The position numbers were made by a program, and so were the translations under genes. A DNA stretch of 13,629 bases, taken from assembly GCA_019307645.1 (NCBI GenBank), contig JAFDJF010000095.1:1-13629 (forward strand), written 5' to 3'. Of this stretch, positions 1-7,949 are shown one piece after another; position 1 is the first letter of the stretch, and the number at the start of each line of letters is the position of its first letter. The notes beneath the pieces are model-generated. The model saw nothing but the letters and a program-made list of their open reading frames with translations. It ran no database searches and had not been told where the DNA came from. This DNA is from Deltaproteobacteria bacterium (lineage in GTDB: Bacteria > Desulfobacterota > DSM-4660 > Desulfatiglandales > Desulfatiglandaceae).

Positions 1-2525
1 TTTTTCTCTATTCCACATCATATATTTTCAATTTTGCCAGGATAAAACAGATTGATTTTGACCGGGTCAAAAGGCTGATTGTCGTGGATACCCGTCAGAA
101 AAGCCGGATAGGGAAATTTGCTGAAATAGCGGCCAAAAAAGATGTCGAGATCCACATTTATGACCATCACCCGGCTTCCAAAGACGACATTCGTGGCGAC
201 GTTGAAATTCTCTGCAACAGCGGATCAACCACCACCCTGCTCACCGGCCTGATCAGAGAAAAAGGCATCTCTGTTACGCCTGAAGAAGCCACCATCATGT
301 GCCTTGGAATCCATGAAGACACCGGATCATTCACATTCTCCTCCACCTCATCCGAAGACTACCAGGCGGCCGCATGGCTGACCGAACAGGGGGCAAATCA
401 TAACACCATTGCTGACATGCTGACCAGAGAGCTGACAGCAGAGCAGGTGTGGCTCCTGAATGATCTAACCCAGTCGGCCACAACCCGGGTCATAAACGGC
501 ATAGAAGTGGTCTTTGCCAAGGTCATCAGTGATGAATATATCGGAGACTTTGCCGTCCTGGTTCACAAGATGATGGAAATGGGAAACCTGAATGTTTTGT
601 TTGCCATGGCCCAGATGGAAAACAGGATCTACCTTGTCGCCCGAAGCCGGACAAAAGATGTGAACGTGGCAGAAATAACATTTGCCATGGGGGGCGGGGG
701 GCACCGTCATGCAGCCTCAGCCACAATTAAAAACAAGACTCTGATCCAGGTTGAAAGGTCACTGCAGGCCCTGTTGAGAAGCCGAATCAATCCCTCCAGG
801 AAAGCCGGTGACATGATGACTTCCCCTGCAATCAGTATCCCGCCGGATGAAACCCTTAAAAAGGCCACCAACCTGATGACCAGATATGACATTAATGTGC
901 TCCTGGTCATGGATAAAGAGGGGTCTCTGCGAGGCTACTTAACAAGGCAGGTTGTTGAAAAAGCATTACATTTTGGCCTTGAAGACCTGAAAGCAAAGGA
1001 ATATATGCACATTGAGTTCTCCACGGTCCGCCCGGATGAACCACTGAAGGAAGTGCAGGAGCTTGTTATCCGGAACAAGCTGAGAATACTTCCCGTTGTG
1101 GAGAACGGAAATGTGGTGGGTGTAATAACCAGGACCGATCTTCTCAACATCCTGCTGGGAGACCCCCTGATCCCAGAATTTCTCTATAATTCCAAGGATT
1201 CCTCGCATCTCACGAGGAAGAAAAATATTGCCGCCTTACTGAAGGAACGGCTTCCGAGGAAGATCATCCAACACCTCAAACACTTCGGGGAAATAGCTGA
1301 CATGCTCGGGTATAATGTCTTTCTTGTGGGGGGGCTGGTGAGAGACATCCTGCTGAAATGCGAAAACCTGGATGTGGATATCGTCATTGAGGGTGACGGC
1401 ATCCGATTTGCCCACGAATTTGCCGGCCACTACGAAGCACGTGTCAGGAGCCACAAGAAATTCGGGACAGCCGTACTCATTTTCCCGGACGGGTTTAAGG
1501 TGGATGTGGCCACAGCGCGAATGGAATATTATGAATCCCCCGGGGCGCCCCCTGTTGTTGAAACAAGCTCCCTGAAACTGGATCTTTATCGCCGTGATTT
1601 TACGATAAATACACTCGCCATCAAGCTGAATAAAAGGGACTACGGGACCCTGATTGATTATTTCGGGGCCATGAAGGACATCAAGGAAAAGGTACTGCGT
1701 GTGCTGCACAACCTCAGCTTTGTCGAAGATCCGACACGAATGCTTCGTGCCGTAAGATTTGAGCAGCGATTCAATTTCAAGATCGGGAAGCTGACACTTG
1801 CGCTAATCAAAAATGCAGTGAAAATAGACATTCCTAAAGATCCTTCCAACAGGCGGTTCTTCCTGGAATTGCGGCTTATCCTGAAGGAACAGGACCCGGT
1901 CAAGGCCATCAGGAGAATGAATGAATTTGATCTGCTCCAGTTCATATCCCCGGAGATCCGGTTCACAAAGACTGTCGAGCTCCTGTTTGAGGAAATTCGA
2001 AAAGTCATCGACTGGTATAACCTCCTTTATCTGGAGGAACCTTTTGAGCCCTGGAAAGTATACTGGCATGGTCTTACGTCTTCACTCAGCATCAGTTCTT
2101 TGAAAGCACTGGCCCAAAAAAACGGGATGGTGGACGTTAACAGCAGAAAAATGCTCTCACAAAGAGAAAACATGCGCGATATTCTGGGTGAGATTTATAA
2201 GATTTCCGGAGATAACTACCGGCTCTATACATTGCTTTCCCCTTATGATACAGAGTCATTGCTTTACATGATGGCACGTTCAAACAGTGAAAAAACAAAA
2301 CGGCTGATCTCCACCTATTTTACAAAGCTGAAAGGGTCAAAGATTCAATTGAGAGGAAAGGATCTGGCAGACATGGGATTTAAGCCGGGCCCGGTTTTCA
2401 GGGAAATTTTTGATCGCGTCCTGGAAGCCCGGCTGAATGATCTGATAAAGACAAGGGACGATGAAGTCAGGTTTGTGGAGAACCACTTCACGCCCCATCT
2501 CCATGACAAGATAATATCGAATTGA
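1..2525 (+). CDS. tRNA CCA-adding nucleotidyltransferase fused to DHH phosphoesterase and CBS domains (5' partial)
   Basis: Adds or repairs the 3' CCA of tRNAs; the fused DHH/DHHA1 part resembles a phosphoesterase or nanoRNase domain. The frame is open to the window edge (first full codon 3-5), and the 27 residues read before the GTG at 84 run smoothly into the DHH domain, so the true start is upstream and the N-terminus is missing. Residues are numbered from the GTG at 84. A DHH motif lies at 27-29 and a glycine-rich DHHA1 motif (GGGGHRHAA) near 202. Two CBS repeats start near 240 and 304. The nucleotidyltransferase head has VGGLVRD near 415 and the metal-binding DVD near 430. RRDFTIN lies near 503 and VEDPTRMLRAVRF near 547. 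At least 840 residues are visible, far longer than a plain CCA enzyme and as expected for this fusion. It ends 14 nt before the trpS start. What the CBS pair senses is unknown. Confidence 0.93.
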   Translation, partial: FLYSTSYIFNFARIKQIDFDRVKRLIVVDTRQKSRIGKFAEIAAKKDVEIHIYDHHPASKDDIRGDVEILCNSGSTTTLLTGLIREKGISVTPEEATIMCLGIHEDTGSFTFSSTSSEDYQAAAWLTEQGANHNTIADMLTRELTAEQVWLLNDLTQSATTRVINGIEVVFAKVISDEYIGDFAVLVHKMMEMGNLNVLFAMAQMENRIYLVARSRTKDVNVAEITFAMGGGGHRHAASATIKNKTLIQVERSLQALLRSRINPSRKAGDMMTSPAISIPPDETLKKATNLMTRYDINVLLVMDKEGSLRGYLTRQVVEKALHFGLEDLKAKEYMHIEFSTVRPDEPLKEVQELVIRNKLRILPVVENGNVVGVITRTDLLNILLGDPLIPEFLYNSKDSSHLTRKKNIAALLKERLPRKIIQHLKHFGEIADMLGYNVFLVGGLVRDILLKCENLDVDIVIEGDGIRFAHEFAGHYEARVRSHKKFGTAVLIFPDGFKVDVATARMEYYESPGAPPVVETSSLKLDLYRRDFTINTLAIKLNKRDYGTLIDYFGAMKDIKEKVLRVLHNLSFVEDPTRMLRAVRFEQRFNFKIGKLTLALIKNAVKIDIPKDPSNRRFFLELRLILKEQDPVKAIRRMNEFDLLQFISPEIRFTKTVELLFEEIRKVIDWYNLLYLEEPFEPWKVYWHGLTSSLSISSLKALAQKNGMVDVNSRKMLSQRENMRDILGEIYKISGDNYRLYTLLSPYDTESLLYMMARSNSEKTKRLISTYFTKLKGSKIQLRGKDLADMGFKPGPVFREIFDRVLEARLNDLIKTRDDEVRFVENHFTPHLHDKIISN

Positions 2526-2539
2526 AGGAGCTTAGGGAA

Positions 2540-3526
2540 ATGAAAAGAAAGAGGATCGTCAGCGGGATGAGACCCACCGGGAAATTACATCTTGGGCACT
2601 TGCACGGGGCTCTTCTGAACTGGAAAAAACTCCAGGAAGAATACGAATGCTTCTATTTCATTGCAGACTGGCATGCGCTGACCAGTGAATACTCTGACAC
2701 CGGGATTATACGGGAAAGCATCAATGACATCATCATTGACTGGATTTCCGTGGGGCTTGATCCTGAAGCGTGCACCTTTTTTATCCAGTCGCAGATCAAA
2801 GAACACTCGGAACTTCACTTGATTTTTTCCATGATTACCCCCCTGCCCTGGCTTGAAAGAAATCCCACCTATAAGGAACAGCTCACAGAGCTTTCTCAAA
2901 AAAATCTCTCAACATACGGGTTTCTGGGCTATCCGGTCCTGCAGGCGGCAGATATCCTGATGTACAAGGCAAACGGCGTCCCGGTTGGAGAAGATCAGGC
3001 GCCCCATGTGGAACTGACCAGAGAGATAGCTAGACGTTTCAACCACATGTACTGCCAGGTTTTTCCTGAACCGGATGTCCTCCTCACCCCTACGTCAAAG
3101 CTCCTTGGCATTGACAGACGTAAAATGAGCAAAAGTTATGACAATGCCATATTACTCTCAGATTCTGACGAAGATATTGACAAGAAAGTGGCTCAGATGA
3201 TAACCGATCCACAGCGCGCCAGAAAAACCGATCCCGGCGATCCCGGTGTCTGTAATGTTTTTTCATTTCATGAAATGTACACAGACTCGAAAACTGTCGA
3301 AAGAATCAACGGAGAATGTAGATCAGCCGGTATCGGCTGCGTAGAATGCAAAAAGATAATGGCTGCCGGTCTGAAAAAAGGCCTTGAACCGGTGAGAGAA
3401 AGAAGGAAAGAGCTGGAAGCCGATACCCAAAAGATCGAGGAGATCATAGCCGAAGGAAACGCGAGGGCCCGATCCATCGCCATAGAGACTATGGAGGAGG
3501 TCAGGGAGGCGATAAAAATAGAGTAA
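2540..3526 (+). CDS. trpS: tryptophanyl-tRNA synthetase
   Basis: Charges tRNA-Trp with tryptophan using ATP; a cytoplasmic class I aminoacyl-tRNA synthetase. The HIGH-type signature HLGH is at residues 17-20, after the typical SGMRPTGKL lead-in, and the KMSKS loop is exact at 195-199. The 328-residue length is normal for bacterial TrpS. I chose the ATG at 2540 because AAGGAG at 2525-2530 sits 9 nt upstream. An in-frame TTG at 2522 would add six residues but lacks such a site and overlaps the preceding stop codon. The Shine-Dalgarno sequence abuts the stop of the CCA-enzyme gene, which suggests co-transcription with it. No frameshift or missing motif is visible. Confidence 0.96.
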   Translation: MKRKRIVSGMRPTGKLHLGHLHGALLNWKKLQEEYECFYFIADWHALTSEYSDTGIIRESINDIIIDWISVGLDPEACTFFIQSQIKEHSELHLIFSMITPLPWLERNPTYKEQLTELSQKNLSTYGFLGYPVLQAADILMYKANGVPVGEDQAPHVELTREIARRFNHMYCQVFPEPDVLLTPTSKLLGIDRRKMSKSYDNAILLSDSDEDIDKKVAQMITDPQRARKTDPGDPGVCNVFSFHEMYTDSKTVERINGECRSAGIGCVECKKIMAAGLKKGLEPVRERRKELEADTQKIEEIIAEGNARARSIAIETMEEVREAIKIE

Positions 3527-3530
3527 ACCG

Positions 3531-3780
3531 GGTTCAGGGTTCACGGTTCAAGGTTCACGGTTAATTTCGATTTTACCGGGATTTTCTTCATGTTTCCAGA
3601 GCGACATAGCGTGTTCCTTGGACTCTGTGTGCAAAACCGTTTGGCGTATCAAAAAACCGGATGAACAGGGCATTTGTCTAAAGAATGGAGCCCCTCCTTC
3701 ATCGCTTTTAACCTTGACTGTCGGAGCGAAGCGTAGATCCCGTCTGAAGCGAAAGCGGGAAACCGTGAACCCTATAACCT
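3531..3780. repeat. Degenerate inverted repeat (element E) between trpS and scpA
   Basis: The 280-bp trpS-scpA gap carries a 13-bp perfect inverted repeat: AGGGTTCACGGTT at 3536-3548 and its complement at 3761-3773, about 212 bp apart. The left arm is partly duplicated in tandem (GGTTCACGGTT again at 3552-3562). Near the right arm, TCCCG (3738-3742) and CGGGA (3756-3760) could form a small hairpin. No open frame with coding character spans the region. It looks like a short, decayed, non-coding mobile or intergenic repeat. Its exact ends are uncertain. Confidence 0.55.
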
Positions 3781-3806
3781 GAGTAGTTACAAATAAAGAT
3801 CACCAA

Positions 3807-4559
3807 ATGGAATACGAAGTCAAACTGGAAATATTCGAGGGCCCGCTGGATCTGCTGCTCCACCTGATCCACAAGAATGAAGTGGATATTTTTGACATAC
3901 CCATTGCCACGATTACCGATCAATTCCTGGAATACATTGACATAATGAAGGCCCTCAACATAAACATCGCCGGAGATTTCCTGGTAATGGCTTCGACTCT
4001 GACACATATCAAATCAAAGATGCTGCTCCCCGAATTAAAAGACGATGAAGAAGAGGATCCTGCCCTTGAGATCACCCGACCGCTCCTGGAATACATGCTC
4101 TTTAAAGAGGCTGCTGAAGACCTTTCGGAAAGGGAACTCCTGGACAGGGATGTCTTTTCCCGGCAGATGCAGCCATACCTTCAGGACCAGATAAAAGATG
4201 AAGGGCCGCAACTGGCTGTCAACCTCTTCCAGTTAATGGATGCATTCAAGCGGGTTCTGGATCAGCAGTTGCCCGGCGCCAAGCTTCAAGTAAAACTTGA
4301 AAAATGGTCTGTCAAAGACAAGATGGAAGTGATAATGACGCATCTGAAAGAAAAGGGGGCAATATTTTTTCATGAAATTTTCAGCAAAGACCGAACCATT
4401 TCAGAATTTATTGTTACATTTCTGGCCCTTCTTGAACTGGCCCATCTGGGGCTCATAAAAGTGTTTCAGCCCACCAATGGAAGCGATATTCAACTGATCC
4501 CCTCTTTTGACGAAAACGGGAATAATGGCGATGGCAGAGACGAAGGAAAAACAGCTTAG
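3807..4559 (+). CDS. scpA: segregation and condensation protein A
   Basis: This is the kleisin subunit of the bacterial Smc-ScpAB condensin, which bridges Smc heads and works in chromosome compaction and segregation. The N-terminus has the diagnostic family pattern EGPLDLLLHLI (about residues 11-21), followed by the FDIPIATIT helix. The acidic middle and the C-terminal winged-helix region (near AIFFHEIF through the LALLELAHLGLI helix) are also typical. The 250-residue length is usual. The start is the ATG at 3807. The upstream Shine-Dalgarno is weak, with only purine-rich AAATAAAGA in view, but no better start exists before the conserved N-terminus. The 3' end overlaps scpB by 35 nt, the classic arrangement for this pair. 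Confidence 0.95.
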   Translation: MEYEVKLEIFEGPLDLLLHLIHKNEVDIFDIPIATITDQFLEYIDIMKALNINIAGDFLVMASTLTHIKSKMLLPELKDDEEEDPALEITRPLLEYMLFKEAAEDLSERELLDRDVFSRQMQPYLQDQIKDEGPQLAVNLFQLMDAFKRVLDQQLPGAKLQVKLEKWSVKDKMEVIMTHLKEKGAIFFHEIFSKDRTISEFIVTFLALLELAHLGLIKVFQPTNGSDIQLIPSFDENGNNGDGRDEGKTA

Positions 4560-5214
4560 TTTAATCATTGAGGCCCTTCTGTTCACATCGGACAAACCGC
4601 TCAGTGCCCGGGATATTCAAGCCTGCCTGGTGGATGAGACATCATCCGGCATCAGACAGGCGCTGAAAGAACTCCAGGCGGAATACGATGACATGGGAAG
4701 GAGTTTTGTGCTTAAAGAGGTGGCCCAGAGTTACCAGTTCAGGACAAAATCCGAATATGCACCTTTTATTCTCCAGATGCACAAGACCTCTCCCAGTCGA
4801 TTGTCACGGGCGGCCCTGGAGACATTGGCCATAATCGCCTATAAACAACCCATTTTGAGACAGGAAATCGAGAGATTGAGGGGTGTGGATGTGGGGGGTA
4901 TTCTGAAAACGCTCATGGAAAAGGGCCTCATCAAGATCATGGGCCGCAAGAACCTTCCGGGCCGGCCTCTCATTTACGGAACAACACGGAAATTTCTTGA
5001 GGTATTTGAGCTCAAGAATATCGATTCATTGCCAAAATTAAAAGAGATCAAAGACTTCGGAATAGATGAAGTGGGCACGGAAATGCCCCTGAAAGAGGTG
5101 CTCCCGGATGAAACATCGGGCGAAGAGGAAATCCCGGAAGGATCCGACCCGTCTCCGCAGCAAGCCATCACCCCTGACACCGACTCGAACCAGAATGAAG
5201 GCACAGAGGATTAA
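4525..5214 (+). CDS. scpB: segregation and condensation protein B
   Basis: ScpB is a dimeric winged-helix protein that binds ScpA and completes the Smc-ScpAB condensin. Family features are the opening helix IIEALLFTSDKPLS, the region around ALETLAIIAYKQP, and the segment QEIERLRGVDVGGILKTL, followed by GRPLIYGTT. The start is the ATG at 4525; an ATG two codons later (4531) is equally possible, and an in-frame TTG at 4507 is less likely. From 4525 the protein has 229 residues. The C-terminal tail of about 40 residues is acidic and low in complexity (rich in E, D, S, P and T), as is common in ScpB. It overlaps scpA upstream and rluB downstream, so the three genes are probably translationally coupled. 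Confidence 0.94.
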   Translation: MAMAETKEKQLSLIIEALLFTSDKPLSARDIQACLVDETSSGIRQALKELQAEYDDMGRSFVLKEVAQSYQFRTKSEYAPFILQMHKTSPSRLSRAALETLAIIAYKQPILRQEIERLRGVDVGGILKTLMEKGLIKIMGRKNLPGRPLIYGTTRKFLEVFELKNIDSLPKLKEIKDFGIDEVGTEMPLKEVLPDETSGEEEIPEGSDPSPQQAITPDTDSNQNEGTED

Positions 5215-5923
5215 CCGGATACTGTCTCTGGCCGGCGTCACTTCGAGGCGCAGGGCCGATGACTGGATCAAATCGGGACGGCTCACGGTAAACAACCGTC
5301 CGGTCACTGAGCTCGGAATCCGGGCCGTATGGGGTTCTGACAGCATTAAAGTAGATGGCCGGGAGATCCCCAAACCCTCCCCGAGGACCTATCTCATACT
5401 TAACAAGCCTTTTGGATACGTATGCTCCCTCAAAGACCCTGAAGGAAGGCGCCTTGTGACCGAGCTATTAAATGGAATCACACAAAGGGTGTATCCTATG
5501 GGCCGGCTGGATTTTGACTCACTTGGGCTGCTGTTGTTCACCAATGACGGCGACCTCGCCTATCGCATGACCCATCCCAGATACCAGATCCCTCGCACAT
5601 ATAAAGTGACGGTTGATGGCAAAATAACGGACGCGGCCGTCAACCGGCTCAGGAGAGGGGTTCAACTGGAAGACGGACCCAGCGGTCAATCAAAGACCAC
5701 CATAATTTCCCGTGATGAAAACCACAGTATTATCAGGACAACCATCACCCAGGGGAGATCCCGCCAGGTCAGACGAATGCTGGAGGCGGTGGGTTACAAC
5801 GCGGTTCACCTGATGCGGACCGGTTTCGGCAAACTGAGACTGGGGGACCTGAAGATTGGGGAATACCGCCTCCTGGAAAAAGAGGAGGTGGATGCCATGA
5901 AGCGGATGGTGGGGCTTGCTTGA
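5195..5923 (+). CDS. rluB: 23S rRNA pseudouridine synthase, RsuA/RluB family
   Basis: Converts a specific uridine of rRNA to pseudouridine. The order of parts is an N-terminal S4 RNA-binding domain (about residues 3-60, with ILSLAGVTSRR) followed by the RsuA-type catalytic domain. The catalytic signature GRLDFDSLGLLL has its aspartate at 106, and the late motif QGRSRQVRRMLEAVG is also present. I chose the ATG at 5195. An upstream in-frame ATG at 5108 would add 29 basic residues lying entirely inside scpB and before the conserved S4 start. The 242-residue length from 5195 fits RluB-type enzymes, and scpA-scpB-rluB is a widespread order. The target base (RluB versus RsuA or RluE specificity) cannot be read from the sequence with certainty. 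Confidence 0.9.
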   Translation: MKAQRINRILSLAGVTSRRRADDWIKSGRLTVNNRPVTELGIRAVWGSDSIKVDGREIPKPSPRTYLILNKPFGYVCSLKDPEGRRLVTELLNGITQRVYPMGRLDFDSLGLLLFTNDGDLAYRMTHPRYQIPRTYKVTVDGKITDAAVNRLRRGVQLEDGPSGQSKTTIISRDENHSIIRTTITQGRSRQVRRMLEAVGYNAVHLMRTGFGKLRLGDLKIGEYRLLEKEEVDAMKRMVGLA

Positions 5924-5931
5924 ATTTTTTG

Positions 5932-5960
5932 TTTACAGCGAGTCTTTTATGTTGTATTTA
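5932..5960 (+). promoter_or_regulatory. Possible promoter of the tRNA-Val gene
   Basis: TTTACA (5932-5937) resembles a -35 box. It is followed after exactly 17 nt by TATTTA (5955-5960), a poor -10 box. It lies about 50 nt before the tRNA, in the only sizeable gap between rluB and the tRNA. This is a weak match and a guess. Confidence 0.2.
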
Positions 5961-6009
5961 ATTAGCCACCACGACACGACGGCACGAAGGTATTTAAGAT
6001 CATAAAACC

Positions 6010-6084
6010 GGGCGGTTAACTCAGCGGGAGAGTGCCATCCTCACACGGTGGAAGCCGAGGGTTCAAACCCCTCACCGCCCACCA
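6010..6084 (+). tRNA. tRNA-Val (anticodon CAC)
   Basis: The sequence folds into a full cloverleaf. The acceptor stem GGGCGGT (6010-6016) pairs perfectly with ACCGCCC (6074-6080). The D stem is ACTC/GAGT with a short loop. The anticodon stem CCATC/GGTGG (one T-G wobble) encloses the loop CTCACAC, placing anticodon CAC at 6042-6044, which reads valine GTG codons. The T stem GAGGG/CCCTC carries the loop TTCAAAC. The discriminator A at 6081 is followed by an encoded CCA (6082-6084). Element A begins only 3 nt downstream. Confidence 0.96.
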
Positions 6085-6086
6085 TT

Positions 6087-6227
6087 TAATTAGTGCCCAT
6101 CCAGAAATGGTCTTTTTGTCCAATATCTGCGTTATGTTCAAAAAATAATCCTCGGAATATCAACTATATGCCTGCGGTTATTTTTTTCGCATGCCTTGAT
6201 CTTGCATTTATGGATAGACACTAATTA
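6087..6227. mobile_element. Element A: 141-bp MITE-like inverted-repeat element
   Basis: Terminal inverted repeats of 21 nt lie at 6087-6107 and 6207-6227. They match at 18 of 21 positions, with the outer TAATTAGTG perfect. The interior has no open frame. If the core ends are AGTG and CACT, both sides are flanked by AATT, a possible but self-palindromic target duplication. The element fills the whole space between the tRNA and the convergent methyltransferase gene, whose TAA stop (6227-6225, minus strand) lies inside the right repeat. Interior positions 6112-6204 align without gaps to the interior of element C (11873-11965, opposite strand). Confidence 0.72.
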
Positions 6228-7049
6228 TATCAGTTTTAAAACAGCCTGAATTACCTTTGCGCGATCTTTAGCAAGACTCCGACCCACATTAGTCATTTTT
6301 TCTTTTGCATTTTGCCCCATCAGGAGATGAACACCGAATGGTGGGGAACCATTTGTCTCCATCCGCTTTAGCATGCCCTGAAACCACTGACTGGAAATAT
6401 CTGTAACATCACGCCATTCCAAAACAGTAAAGTTCGCATTTTCAAATAACTGCTTCATGTGCGCGGCAGAAACCATAAAGCTGGTTGATTTATCGCTGGA
6501 CCATGGAGCGGGCAAGTAGGGTTCTCCTTTTTCTCCCTTGAAAACTTCGTTGATGGCAAGACGGCCAAAAGGCTTTAAGACTCTGGAGATTTCTAAAATA
6601 AATTCCTTTTTGTTGAAAATATTCATTTGGACGTGTTCCACCCATAGGATATCAAAACTATCATTTTCAAAGGGCATTTCCAGAGCGTTACCGCATTTGA
6701 ATGTGTTAAGGTCCTGAAGTCCCACTAACTCAGATAAATCTGCAGCAAGCGATACATAGCTGGGAGTTAAGTCCAGACCGACCACATGACAACCATACTG
6801 AGACGCTAAATAGCGAGCGGAACCCCCAAGCCCTGAACCTACATCCAGGATATTATCAGTTGGTTTAATTTGGAGGAGTTCTGAAAGTTCAACAGTAGAC
6901 TTGCGTCCCCGGATATGAAATCCTTCAATAGGCACAAGATCATGAACTTTGAGATCCTTGAGGCTCCCTTTTTCTTTCTCTATGGCCTGTAGTACGACAT
7001 CCGATATATTATCGGTATGGTAGTGGGCTGTTTTTTCATTTTGCTCCAT
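6225..7049 (-). CDS. class I SAM-dependent methyltransferase (sarcosine/dimethylglycine methyltransferase-like)
   Basis: Transfers a methyl group from S-adenosylmethionine to an unknown small substrate. The Rossmann motif I LDVGSGLGGSARYLA is at about residues 68-82. The acidic residue closing strand 2 is D93 in GLDLTPSYV, and GNALEMPF (about 120-127) is the motif II region. EHVQMNI (138-144) and the later PAPWSS segment are features I associate with the sarcosine/dimethylglycine N-methyltransferase group. The 274-residue protein keeps the C-terminal HLLMGQNAKEKM and KVIQAVLK stretches, so it looks complete. The start at 7049 is preceded by AAGAGG (7060-7065, minus strand), a moderate Shine-Dalgarno. 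It lies 27 nt downstream of the flavodoxin-ferredoxin gene, in a likely operon. The stop codon falls inside element A. The methyl acceptor cannot be deduced. Confidence 0.85.
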   Translation of the reverse strand: MEQNEKTAHYHTDNISDVVLQAIEKEKGSLKDLKVHDLVPIEGFHIRGRKSTVELSELLQIKPTDNILDVGSGLGGSARYLASQYGCHVVGLDLTPSYVSLAADLSELVGLQDLNTFKCGNALEMPFENDSFDILWVEHVQMNIFNKKEFILEISRVLKPFGRLAINEVFKGEKGEPYLPAPWSSDKSTSFMVSAAHMKQLFENANFTVLEWRDVTDISSQWFQGMLKRMETNGSPPFGVHLLMGQNAKEKMTNVGRSLAKDRAKVIQAVLKLI

Positions 7050-7076
7050 TTTTCTTGTATACCTCTTATTCTTGGG

Positions 7077-7949
7077 TCACTTGACAGCATTGGATATTAG
7101 ATGGTCAACGAGGAATGCCTGGGTTAAGGGCTGTTCATTAACCTCTTCTTTTTTTTGCCGAATAAAATCGTCAAGTCCTGAAAGATCAGCTTCAATAGCG
7201 TTTTCAGGGCATAATCGCACACAATTGAAACAGCAGAAACAATCATCACCGAATTTCGGATACGGTTCCATGCGAATTGCCTCTGCTGGACACTCTTCCA
7301 CACAGATGCCGCATTGCGTGCAATTCCTTTCGTTGATGGCTCTTTGGGGAAGCCTCTCTTTTACATTCTTGATTGAGGTTTTCTTCATTTCCGACCCAAG
7401 CTCTTCCGGCTGGTAGTCAAGGTCTTCCACCGGTAAAGATCGGATGCTGCCGTCTTTTAAACCGTTGTAGACTTTGGTAGTAAGTGTCGTAATCACCTGA
7501 TCATCATTTGAATCCGGATGACCCTGGCAAAGCGGTGTTTCAGACTGCCAAAGCATCGAATGAACGGCTCCCACCTTGGCAGCCCCGGCAATTTTATAGC
7601 CTTTTTGAATGAACGCTTTCCCCATTTCCCAAAGTGCCACGCCACTGGTAACACCTCCCCATGTGACAAAGGGGACAACAAAACCTGCCTTGGCTTGGGG
7701 AAGTTTTTCAATGAATGCCATCACCGGCGGAACTGCATGCCCACCATAAACCGGAGTTCCCATGTAGAGGCAGATATTTTCTTGAACCTCATTGATATGT
7801 TCCAACACAAAAGACCACTTACGATCTCTTCCCAGATTCAACACAAAAACATCGGTCTTAAGATTTTTTAATACATTCGCAATAACTTCTGCTACGTGTT
7901 CGGTGGTTCCTGACGGGGAACAATAAATGACGAATGATGTTGTTTTCAT
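7077..7949 (-). CDS. EFR1-type flavodoxin plus 2x[4Fe-4S] ferredoxin protein
   Basis: This is a cytoplasmic electron-transfer protein that pairs an FMN-binding flavodoxin-like domain with a bacterial 2x[4Fe-4S] ferredoxin domain. The N-terminal half has the phosphate-binding loop SPSGTTEHVA from about residue 10, then LYMGTPVYGG and PFVTWGGVTSG. The C-terminal half has two complete CxxCxxCxxxCP motifs, at C210/213/216/220 and C237/240/243/247, with an extra cysteine at 239. The start is the ATG at 7949 because AAGGAG (7955-7960, minus strand) lies 5 nt upstream; an ATG eight codons earlier has no such site. The protein is 290 residues. It heads a minus-strand pair with the methyltransferase. 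Its redox partner is unknown, and co-transcription hints at a shared pathway without proving it. Confidence 0.87.
   Translation of the reverse strand: MKTTSFVIYCSPSGTTEHVAEVIANVLKNLKTDVFVLNLGRDRKWSFVLEHINEVQENICLYMGTPVYGGHAVPPVMAFIEKLPQAKAGFVVPFVTWGGVTSGVALWEMGKAFIQKGYKIAGAAKVGAVHSMLWQSETPLCQGHPDSNDDQVITTLTTKVYNGLKDGSIRSLPVEDLDYQPEELGSEMKKTSIKNVKERLPQRAINERNCTQCGICVEECPAEAIRMEPYPKFGDDCFCCFNCVRLCPENAIEADLSGLDDFIRQKKEEVNEQPLTQAFLVDHLISNAVK

Noticed and set aside
1236..1709. 157-codon minus-strand open frame opposite the CCA-adding enzyme gene
   Set aside because: It is antisense to a strongly conserved catalytic region and has no recognisable motif; the + strand reading explains the sequence.
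5108..5194. 29-codon N-terminal extension of the pseudouridine synthase
   Set aside because: It is encoded wholly within scpB in another frame, is basic and low in complexity, and precedes the conserved S4 domain; the ATG at 5195 fits better.
6057..6084. tRNA 3' end as a phage or island attachment site
   Set aside because: I found no second copy of the tRNA 3' end within the window and no integrase gene, so an att site cannot be claimed.
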